DNA from: CALOCN01 sp942491735
Lineage (GTDB): Bacteria; Eisenbacteria; RBG-16-71-46; JABDJR01
Direction: 5' to 3'
DNA length: 64,000 nucleotides
Assembly (NCBI GenBank): GCA_942491735.1
Contig: CALOCN010000014.1
Coordinates: forward strand, 1,364,001-1,428,000
Position numbers and translations under genes: made by a program. Below, piece by piece: positions 17,516-23,783 of this stretch; position 1 is the first letter of the stretch, and each line of letters begins with the position of its first letter. The notes beneath the pieces were generated by a model. That model was not told the origin of the DNA and searched no databases. It was given only the letters and a program-made list of their open reading frames with translations.

Positions 17516-18055
17516 GTGCAAGAGCGGGATCTCGAACAGATCGTCAGAAGCGTGGTAGAGCGCGTGGTGGCAGGTGCACCCGGCTCGGGCGATGCGTCCC
17601 GAACCGTTGCCCTGGCCGGCGATCATGGTGGCTACCCCCTCAAGGACCTCCTCGTTGCCCACGTCCGCGACCTGGGCTGGACCCCCGTGGACCTGGGAAC
17701 CAACAGCCCCCAAGCTGTTGACTATCCTGACTTTGCCGCATCGGTCGCCCGCTCGGTGGCCGAAGGTCGGGCCCGGTTCGGCATCATGGTGGACGGGGCC
17801 GGGATCGGCTCCTCGATGGCCGCCAACAAGATTCCCGGGGCCCGGGCCGCCCTTTGCTACGACCTCTCCACCGCCCGCAACGCCCGGGAGCACAACGACG
17901 CCAACGTGCTCACCCTTGGTTCCGGGCTCATTGGCGAGGCCCTGGCCAAACAGATCGTGGCCACCTTTCTTGCCACGGATTGCACGGAAGAGCGTCATCT
18001 GCGCCGGGTGGCCAAGATCGACGCCCTCATGCAGACCCCGCAGGAGGCGCGCTGA
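17516..18055 (+). CDS. RpiB/LacAB-family sugar-phosphate isomerase, microcompartment-associated
   Basis: First gene of the BMC operon, 179 residues. The RpiB fold is clear: DHGGYPLKD with D36 and H37, IGSSMAANKIPGARAALCYD, and REHNDANVLTLG with H126. Ribose-5-phosphate/ribulose-5-phosphate isomerase is the nearest known reaction, but the catalytic cysteine and threonine of E. coli RpiB (CGTGIG) are replaced, reading D93-G-A95-GIG, so activity or substrate may differ. Residues 2-16 form a helix with alternating hydrophobic positions (LEQIVRSVVERVV) ahead of a small Gly/Ala linker, as in BMC encapsulation peptides. GTG at 17516 is favoured by GGGGGA 5 bases before it. Its stop overlaps the next ATG. 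Confidence 0.85.
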   Translation: MQERDLEQIVRSVVERVVAGAPGSGDASRTVALAGDHGGYPLKDLLVAHVRDLGWTPVDLGTNSPQAVDYPDFAASVARSVAEGRARFGIMVDGAGIGSSMAANKIPGARAALCYDLSTARNAREHNDANVLTLGSGLIGEALAKQIVATFLATDCTEERHLRRVAKIDALMQTPQEAR

Positions 18056-19053
18056 TGGATCAGGCCGCGCTGGTCGAGGCGGTAATCCGCGAGGTCATGG
18101 CCCGGCTCCAGGCGGAGTCGGGGCAGGCCCCAACGCCACCGCCCTCAACGCCCCCGACCCCGGCCGAGTCCTCGGTGCTTCATCCCCACCCGTCCCATGC
18201 CCCGGCGGGGTACAAGGATGGGTTCCGGCACCCGAACCCCGCGTTCAGTGAGGATCACGCGCGGGGGACCCACCCCGGCCAGCGCAGCCCGGAAACCGTG
18301 CGCAGCTTTGTCGCGGCCGGGGCGGATCGGATTGGCGGGAGCCCCGGGGCCCACGTGATTCCCCAGGATATCGCCCGGACCATCGACCACACCCTGCTCA
18401 AACCGGACGCCACCGAGGACCAGGTGCGGGTCCTGTGCGACGAGGCGGCCCGGTACCACTTTGCCTCGGTGTGCGTGAACCCGGGGTTTGTCCGGCTTTG
18501 CGCGCAGCTGCTGCGGGGCAGCCAGGTCAAGGTCTGCACGGTGATCGGGTTCCCGCTCGGCGCCACCACCTCGGCCACCAAGGCGTTCGAAGCCCGACGG
18601 GCCATTCGCGAGGGGGCGACCGAGATCGACATGGTGCTCAACGTGGGGGCCCTCAAGAGCGGCGACTATCAGCTCGTGTTCGAGGACATCCGGGAGGTCT
18701 CCCAGGCTGCCCACGACGCGGGGGCGCTGCTCAAGGTGATCCTCGAGACCGCGCTCCTCACCGACGAGGAGAAGGTCGCCGCCTGCCTGCTGGCCAAACG
18801 GGCCCGCGCGGATTTCGTGAAGACCTCCACCGGGTTCAGCTCGGGCGGGGCAACGCTACGCGACGTGGCCATCATGCGGGCCACGGTGGGGCCGGACATC
18901 GGGGTCAAGGCCTCCGGTGGCATCAAGTCGTATCTGGATGCGGTGGGCATGATCGAGGCCGGCGCGACGCGCATCGGGGCCTCGGCCGGTGTGTCCATCG
19001 TCAAGGAGTCCAAGGGGGAGGCCGCGAGCCCCCCACCCAAGGGGAACTACTGA
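18055..19053 (+). CDS. deoC: Deoxyribose-phosphate aldolase with N-terminal encapsulation peptide
   Basis: DERA cleaves 2-deoxyribose-5-phosphate to glyceraldehyde-3-phosphate and acetaldehyde. The aldolase core covers residues about 103-325: TIDHTLLKPDAT, SVCVNPG, D192 in EIDMVLN, the Schiff-base lysine K256 in DFVKTSTGF and the proton-relay lysine K285 in GVKASGGI. About 100 residues precede it, unlike the free enzyme: an amphipathic helix at 2-19 (LVEAVIREVMARLQ) and then a Pro/Ser/His-rich linker of about 80 residues. That layout is typical of cargo targeted into a BMC. It begins inside the stop of the isomerase gene and ends on the next ATG. Confidence 0.93.
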   Translation: MDQAALVEAVIREVMARLQAESGQAPTPPPSTPPTPAESSVLHPHPSHAPAGYKDGFRHPNPAFSEDHARGTHPGQRSPETVRSFVAAGADRIGGSPGAHVIPQDIARTIDHTLLKPDATEDQVRVLCDEAARYHFASVCVNPGFVRLCAQLLRGSQVKVCTVIGFPLGATTSATKAFEARRAIREGATEIDMVLNVGALKSGDYQLVFEDIREVSQAAHDAGALLKVILETALLTDEEKVAACLLAKRARADFVKTSTGFSSGGATLRDVAIMRATVGPDIGVKASGGIKSYLDAVGMIEAGATRIGASAGVSIVKESKGEAASPPPKGNY

Positions 19054-19682
19054 TGAGCACGTCCCGGATCGATCTCAGATCCTACGTTTTTCTCGACAGC
19101 CTGCAGGCGCAGTACGCCGCCTTCCTGGGCACGGTGGCCAGCGGCTTCCTGCCGGTGGAGGGGCAGGCCGCGCTCTACGTGGAGATCTCGCCCGGTATCG
19201 AGATCAACCGCATCACCGACATCGCGGTGAAGGCGGTCAACGTCTATCCCGGCATGCAGGTGGTGGAGCGTCTCTACGGGCTGCTCGAGGTCCACTCGGA
19301 CTCCCAGGGGGATGTGCGTCAGGCCGGGCAGGCCATCCTGGATGCGCTGGGCATCGAGGAGACCGATCGGCGCAAGCCCAAGGTCCTGACCAACCAGATC
19401 ATCCGGCGGGTGGACCCGCTCCAGTGCCAGCTCATCAACCGGATGCGGCACGGCAACATGCTGGAACCGGGACAGAGCCTCTATGTCATGGAGCTCGAGC
19501 CGGCCGCCTACGCCGCCCTCGCCGCGAACGAGGCCGAGAAGGCGGCGCACGTGAACATTCTCGAGGTGCGTACTTTCGGATCGTTCGGCCGGGTGTACCT
19601 GGGCGGCGAGGAGCAGGACATCGATGTCGGATCGGAGGCCGCGGTCAAGGCGGTCGAGGGATTGGCCGGGCGCGAGGAGTAG
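19053..19682 (+). CDS. Divergent tandem, circularly permuted BMC-domain shell protein
   Basis: No standard family jumps out, but the 209 residues contain two related halves. Residues 14-98 (DSLQAQ ... GQAALYVEI ... IAVKAVNV ... GLLEVHSDSQGDVRQAGQAILDALG) align with 124-206 (DPLQCQ ... GQSLYVMEL ... EAEKAAHV ... GGEEQDIDVGSEAAVKAVEGLAG). Each half has the order of the permuted EutS/PduU BMC domain: an N-terminal strand-helix segment, then the helix with KAA/KAV, then a strand and the final helix. I infer a pseudohexameric trimer (BMC-T type) of the shell. It lies between the aldolase and BMC-H, overlapping the aldolase stop. Confidence 0.68.
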   Translation: MSTSRIDLRSYVFLDSLQAQYAAFLGTVASGFLPVEGQAALYVEISPGIEINRITDIAVKAVNVYPGMQVVERLYGLLEVHSDSQGDVRQAGQAILDALGIEETDRRKPKVLTNQIIRRVDPLQCQLINRMRHGNMLEPGQSLYVMELEPAAYAALAANEAEKAAHVNILEVRTFGSFGRVYLGGEEQDIDVGSEAAVKAVEGLAGREE

Positions 19683-19715
19683 CGCGCCGGTTCGTTTTTG
19701 TGGTTCGTACAAAGT

Positions 19716-19742
19716 GAGCCTCGCCGGAATCACGAGGCTTAA
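19716..19742 (+). promoter_or_regulatory. RNA hairpin ahead of the BMC-H ribosome site
   Basis: AGCCTCG at 19718-19724 pairs with CGAGGCT at 19734-19740, extended by a G-U and a T-A pair at the base, with a 9-base loop. It lies between the tandem shell gene and BMC-H, 9 bases before CGGAGGGA. It may protect or expose the 5' end of the message for the most abundant shell protein. No T-run follows, so it is not a normal terminator. Confidence 0.5.
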
Positions 19743-19760
19743 ACCGTATCGGAGGGACTC

Positions 19761-20069
19761 ATGGCAGACGCTCTCGGCATGATCGAGACCCGCGGATTCG
19801 CTTCCATGGTCGAAGCGGCAGACGCAATGGTGAAGGCAGCCAAGGTGGAAATCGTTTCCTACGAGAAGATCGGCGGCGGGTACGTGACCGCGGTCGTGCG
19901 TGGGGATGTGGCCGCGGTGAAGGCGGCGGTGGAAGCCGGGGCGCGGGGTGCGGAACGGGTGGGTGAAGTGGTCAGTGTCCATGTCATTCCGCGTCCGCAT
20001 GTCAACGTGGACCTCACGTTGCCGCTTGGTCGCGCCAAGGAAGCCAAAGCGGAGTCGGGCGGCAAGTAA
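19761..20069 (+). CDS. BMC-H hexameric shell protein
   Basis: Single Pfam-BMC-domain protein of 102 residues that forms the flat hexagonal tiles of the shell. All family marks are present: ALGMIETRGFASMVEAADAM at the start, the pore loop KIGGGYVTAVVRGD near residues 35-48, and ERVGEVVSVHVIPRPH near the end. The small neutral pore residues fit passage of phosphorylated metabolites. A Lys/Glu-rich tail of about 17 residues follows the domain. It has its own strong ribosome site, CGGAGGGA, after a 78-base gap that contains a hairpin, which suits a higher translation rate than its neighbours. Confidence 0.95.
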   Translation: MADALGMIETRGFASMVEAADAMVKAAKVEIVSYEKIGGGYVTAVVRGDVAAVKAAVEAGARGAERVGEVVSVHVIPRPHVNVDLTLPLGRAKEAKAESGGK

Positions 20070-20105
20070 CCAACCGGACGGCCCCGCGCCGTCGAGGATC
20101 CAGTC

Positions 20106-20402
20106 ATGCTTCTGGCTCGTGTGGTGGGCACCGTGGTAGCCACCCGCAAGGAACCCTCCATGGAGGGGCTCAAGTTCCTGCTCCTGCGCCAGATCACCGC
20201 GCAGGGGAAGGATACCGGCTCGTTCGTGGTGGCCAGCGACGCGGTGGGCGCGGGAGAGGGAGAGATCGTTCTCTACGCCTCCGGTTCCAGCGCCCGGCAG
20301 ACATCGATGACCCAGGACCGCCCCTGCGATGCGGTGGTCATGGCCATCGTCGACAGCTGGGAGATGGACGGCAAACGCGTCTTCGACAAGGCAGGTTCGT
20401 GA
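20106..20402 (+). CDS. BMC-P pentameric vertex protein (EutN/CcmL), copy 1
   Basis: EutN/CcmL-family protein of 98 residues, one of three in this operon; pentamers cap the vertices of the shell. It begins with the family start MLLARVVGTVVATRK and has LKFLLLRQI, VVASDAVGAGEGEIVLYASG and VMAIVDSWE. The C-terminus extends about 10 residues beyond copies 2 and 3. Three different BMC-P proteins are also found in planctomycete and Haliangium-type loci, so this is a known arrangement. Confidence 0.94.
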   Translation: MLLARVVGTVVATRKEPSMEGLKFLLLRQITAQGKDTGSFVVASDAVGAGEGEIVLYASGSSARQTSMTQDRPCDAVVMAIVDSWEMDGKRVFDKAGS

Positions 20403-20439
20403 ACGGGCCGGTGCGTTCACCGGTGGGAGGTGGAGACCC

Positions 20440-21876
20440 ATGAGCGTCTCCCGGGAAGACATCGACAGGACGGTAGGGAAGGTGCTCGCCTCCTTCGGCG
20501 AGACGCGCGGCCCCCAGGGCCAGCCGGTCCCCGATGGACCGGTACCCGGATCCGACGGGATCTTTCCCGACGTCGACTCCGCGGTTGGGGCGGCCGAGAG
20601 GGCCCAGATCGCGATGAGCGAGATGAGCCTCGCCCTCCGCTTCGACATCGTGAACCAGATGCGGGTGTCCATGCGGCACAACGCGGAGATGCTGGCCTGG
20701 ATGGCCCGTGAGGAAACCGGTCTCGGCCGCTACGAGGACAAGGTCGAGAAGAACCTCCTCGTGGCCAACAAGACGCCGGGCCCGGAGGATCTGGAGCCCA
20801 CCGTGCAGACCGGGGACCATGGGCTGACCCTCATGGAACTGGCCCCGTTCGGGGTGGTGGCCTCCATCACCCCCACCACCAACCCCTGCGCCACCGTCAT
20901 CAACAACTCCATCTCGATCCTCTCCGCCGGCAATTCGGTGGTCTACAACTTCCATCCCAACGCGAAGAACTGTTCGGCCAAGACGGTGCAGCTGCTCAAC
21001 CAGGCCATCGTGGCCGCGGGCGGTCCACCCAACCTCATCACCTGCGTGGCCAGCCCCACCATCGAGTCGGCCCAGGCCCTCATGCGTCATCGGGACGTGC
21101 GGTTGCTCCTGGTCACCGGGGGACCGGGGGTGGTGAAGGAGGCCATGCAGAGCGGCAAGCGGGCCATCTGTGCCGGGCCGGGCAACCCGCCGGTGGTGGT
21201 GGACGAGACCGCGGACATCGAGAAGGCCGGCGCGGACATCGTGCGGGGCGGGTCGTTCGACAACCAGATCGTCTGCACCACGGAGAAGGAGATCTTCTGC
21301 GTGGACTCGGTGGCCGATCGCCTGAAGAAGTCGATGGTGGCGGCCGGCGCCTACGAGCTCAAGGGTTGGCAGATCGGCAAGCTGGAGAAGGTGATCTTCA
21401 AGGAGTTGCGCGGCCCCGGAAAGCCGGGTGTCATCAACCGGGATCTCATCGGCAAGAACGCCTCGGTGATCCTGTCCGAGATCGGTATCAACGTGGGTGA
21501 CGACATCCGCATGGTGCTGGTGGAGGTGGACACGGATCACCCGTTGATATGGACCGAGCAGATGATGCCGGTCATGCCGTTGGCCCGCATCCGCAACGCG
21601 GATCAGGGAATCGACCTGGCCAAACGGGCCGAGCACGGCTTCCGTCACACCGCGATGATGCACTCGCGCAACGTGGACGCGCTGAGCCGGATGGCCCGGG
21701 TCATGGACTGCTCCATCTACGTGAAGAACGGCTCCACCCTGGCCGGGTTGGGCGCTGGGGGAGAAGGTTTCACCTCCATGTCCATCGCCAGCCCTACCGG
21801 GGAGGGCATGACCCGCGCCCGTACCTTTACCCGCCTGCGGCGCTGCGTGCTGGTGGACCGGTTCCGGATCGTCTAG
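20440..21876 (+). CDS. CoA-acylating aldehyde dehydrogenase, PduP/EutE type
   Basis: Oxidises acetaldehyde with NAD+ and CoA to acetyl-CoA, 478 residues. The catalytic cysteine is C279 in SFDNQIVCTTEKE; the early PFGVVASITPTTNPCATVINN, PNAKNCSAK and GPGNPPVVVDETADI segments place it in the PduP/EutE branch, not the NAD-only ALDH family. Residues 3-17 (SREDIDRTVGKVLASF) form an amphipathic helix and are followed by a Gly/Pro linker to about residue 38, the PduP-like targeting layout. ATG at 20440 follows GGGAGG. Placed behind the aldolase, it handles the acetaldehyde made by DERA within the shell. Confidence 0.95.
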   Translation: MSVSREDIDRTVGKVLASFGETRGPQGQPVPDGPVPGSDGIFPDVDSAVGAAERAQIAMSEMSLALRFDIVNQMRVSMRHNAEMLAWMAREETGLGRYEDKVEKNLLVANKTPGPEDLEPTVQTGDHGLTLMELAPFGVVASITPTTNPCATVINNSISILSAGNSVVYNFHPNAKNCSAKTVQLLNQAIVAAGGPPNLITCVASPTIESAQALMRHRDVRLLLVTGGPGVVKEAMQSGKRAICAGPGNPPVVVDETADIEKAGADIVRGGSFDNQIVCTTEKEIFCVDSVADRLKKSMVAAGAYELKGWQIGKLEKVIFKELRGPGKPGVINRDLIGKNASVILSEIGINVGDDIRMVLVEVDTDHPLIWTEQMMPVMPLARIRNADQGIDLAKRAEHGFRHTAMMHSRNVDALSRMARVMDCSIYVKNGSTLAGLGAGGEGFTSMSIASPTGEGMTRARTFTRLRRCVLVDRFRIV

Positions 21877-21878
21877 TC

Positions 21879-22523
21879 GTGGATCTTCAGGTCCCCCGCG
21901 ATCCCGATCTGGAAGACGACCTGGTTCCGGGCGTGACCGAGCCCGCGCTGGGGCTCCTGGAGTTCTCTTCCGTGGCCCTGGGAATCCGGGCCGGGGACGC
22001 CATGGTCAAGCGCTCGCCGGTGCGCGCCCTGGTTGCCGGAAGCGTGCAGCCAGGCCGGTTCCTGGTCCTGGTGGACGGGGATCCGGCCAGCGTCGAGGAA
22101 GCCCTTGAAGCGGGCGCCCATGCCGGTGGGGGAGCGCTGGTGGACCGGCTCTATCTGCCGGACATCCACCCTCAGGTGGCGCGGGCGGTGGCCGGTGCCC
22201 GGTTGACCGGCGAGATCGACACCCTGGGCGTGTTCGAGACCCGGACCTCGGCCAGCGGGATCACGGCCGCGGACACCGCGCTCAAGGGGGCGCAGGTGGA
22301 GCTGATCGAGTTGCGACTGGCCAACGGTCTGGGAGGCAAAGCGGTCTTTCTTGTCTCGGGGGCCCAGCACGACGTGGAGTCCGCCATGGAACAGGCAAGC
22401 GCGGCGATCGAAACGGGAAACCTCCTGCATCAGGTGGTGATTCCGCGTTTCCACGAGGAGATGGCGGACAACGTGCTCGCCTCGACCCGTTTCGCCGCAC
22501 AGTGGAACCGGAGCGAAGGCTGA
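21879..22523 (+). CDS. BMC-T tandem-domain shell protein
   Basis: Two standard BMC domains in one chain, 214 residues, forming trimers that mimic hexamers. Domain 1 covers about 14-100 (ALGLLEFSSVALGIRAGDAMVKRSPV) and domain 2 about 115-200 (TLGVFETRTSASGITAADTALKGAQV, then NGLGGKAVFLVSGAQHDVESAMEQA). It resembles PduT/PduB-class proteins, but I do not see a cysteine at a pore position that would hold an Fe-S cluster. The GTG at 21879 begins 2 bases after the dehydrogenase stop, and the stop overlaps the next ATG. Confidence 0.92.
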   Translation: MDLQVPRDPDLEDDLVPGVTEPALGLLEFSSVALGIRAGDAMVKRSPVRALVAGSVQPGRFLVLVDGDPASVEEALEAGAHAGGGALVDRLYLPDIHPQVARAVAGARLTGEIDTLGVFETRTSASGITAADTALKGAQVELIELRLANGLGGKAVFLVSGAQHDVESAMEQASAAIETGNLLHQVVIPRFHEEMADNVLASTRFAAQWNRSEG

Positions 22524-22792
22524 TGCATCTGGGACGCGTGCGCGGCGCGGTGGTGGCCACAGTGAAGAGCCCCGGCCTGGAGGGCGTTCGCCTGTTGCTG
22601 GTCCAGCCCTTGACCCGCGACCTCGAGGACGACGGGGATCCGGTGATCTGCGCCGACGCGACAAACCAGGCCGGCGACCGGGAGATGGTCTACTTCATTG
22701 GGGGGCGCGAGGCGGCGGTGGCCCTGGAAGAGACGTTTGTTCCCGTGGATCACGCGATCGTGGGAATCGTGGACGATGTGGAGAGGGGCTGA
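22523..22792 (+). CDS. BMC-P pentameric vertex protein, copy 2
   Basis: EutN/CcmL protein of 89 residues starting MHLGRVRGAVVATVKSPGLEG and containing LLLVQPL, VICADATNQAGDREMVYFIGG and AIVGIVDDVE. It overlaps its neighbours by TGATG on both sides, so its expression is tied to BMC-T and copy 3. It has a longer, more acidic middle (DLEDDGD) than copy 1. Confidence 0.94.
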   Translation: MHLGRVRGAVVATVKSPGLEGVRLLLVQPLTRDLEDDGDPVICADATNQAGDREMVYFIGGREAAVALEETFVPVDHAIVGIVDDVERG

Positions 22793-23067
22793 TGTTCCTG
22801 GGACGCGTATCCGGCACCGTGACCTCGACGGTCAACCATCCCTTCTACGAGGGGCGCCGGCTGCTGCTGGTGGACCGCCTGGACACCGCGCTGGAACCGG
22901 ACGGCAAGTACGTCATCGCCATCGATACCGTCGAGGCGGGCCCCGGAAACCTGGTCCTGCTCATCGACGAGGGAAACTCGGCCCGCCAGGTGCTGGGTGA
23001 CAGCTCGGCGCCGGTGCGAGCGGTCATCGTGGGCGTGGTGGACGAGGTGGACATCGCGGTGAAGTAA
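22792..23067 (+). CDS. BMC-P pentameric vertex protein, copy 3
   Basis: EutN/CcmL protein of 91 residues: MFLGRVSGTVTSTVNHPFYEGRRLLLVDRL, then AIDTVEAGPGNLVLLIDEGNSARQVLGD and AVIVGVVDEVD. The GPGNLVLL-EGNSAR loop is the canonical vertex-protein loop. Last gene of the BMC operon; a perfect inverted repeat follows at 23099-23121. Confidence 0.95.
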   Translation: MFLGRVSGTVTSTVNHPFYEGRRLLLVDRLDTALEPDGKYVIAIDTVEAGPGNLVLLIDEGNSARQVLGDSSAPVRAVIVGVVDEVDIAVK

Positions 23068-23098
23068 CGCGGATGCAGGGAACCCCGGCGGGAGTATC

Positions 23099-23121
23099 GG
23101 GTTCAAGGTCCTGTTGAACCC
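23099..23121. repeat. Perfect inverted repeat at the end of the BMC operon
   Basis: GGGTTCAA at 23099-23106 and TTGAACCC at 23114-23121 form 8-base arms around a 7-base loop. No T-run follows, so it is not a simple intrinsic terminator. It could be a transcript 3'-end stabiliser or a protein-binding site in front of the next gene. Confidence 0.5.
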
Positions 23122-23139
23122 ATTCGGTCGGAGGCTCCC

Positions 23140-23685
23140 ATGATTCGAATTGTTGTGCCGTCGATCCTCATCGTTGTCCTGTTGGCCACCCCGCGGGCGC
23201 ATGCCGCGGAAGAAGGCTATCTTCCGGCCACGACGCCCCACAACGTGATGGAGAACCTGGAGCGGGCGTACACGAACCGGGACATTGATGCGTACCTGGA
23301 CGTGATCGCCCAGGACTTTGTCTTCCTCTTCACCGGTTCCGCCGATGTCGAGAACGGCAGCTGGCGCCGGGACACCGATTCGACCGGAGTGGGCGGCTTG
23401 TTCTCGGACGAGCACATCCGCGATATCCACCTGGACGTGGAAATCCTGGAAACCCTGCCCGGGACGCCCGGCAACGGCGGGATGCTCATGGTCCGTAGCC
23501 GAACCATCATGGATGTGACCCTGGACCGGGTAGACGAGGCCGGAGAACCGGTGGTGCTCCACACCGAGAGTGGGCAAACCTTCTACCTGCGGCGGGGTCG
23601 CACCCCGAGGGAGTCCCGTTCGGGCGAAGGTGACCGGAATCTCTACGTTGTCGTGTGGGAAGACGAGTCGCCGCTGGAGCGGTAG
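23140..23685 (+). CDS. Exported NTF2/SnoaL-like protein of unknown function
   Basis: A signal peptide ending in PRAHAAEE precedes a single domain of about 150 residues. NVMENLERAYTNRDIDAYLDVIAQDFVFLFT is the usual opening of the NTF2/SnoaL cone fold, which binds small molecules or acts as a dimer module. The ATG at 23140 follows TCGGAGG. Not part of the BMC machinery as far as can be seen, though it lies directly after it in the same direction. Confidence 0.72.
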   Translation: MIRIVVPSILIVVLLATPRAHAAEEGYLPATTPHNVMENLERAYTNRDIDAYLDVIAQDFVFLFTGSADVENGSWRRDTDSTGVGGLFSDEHIRDIHLDVEILETLPGTPGNGGMLMVRSRTIMDVTLDRVDEAGEPVVLHTESGQTFYLRRGRTPRESRSGEGDRNLYVVVWEDESPLER

Positions 23686-23783
23686 AGGCGCGTTGGCGGC
23701 ACTTCCGCTATACTTTGCCGCCGAATCGGATCCGTCCCCTTCGGATCGCCGATCACATTGGATCGCCTCTGGAGGAGTGGCCC

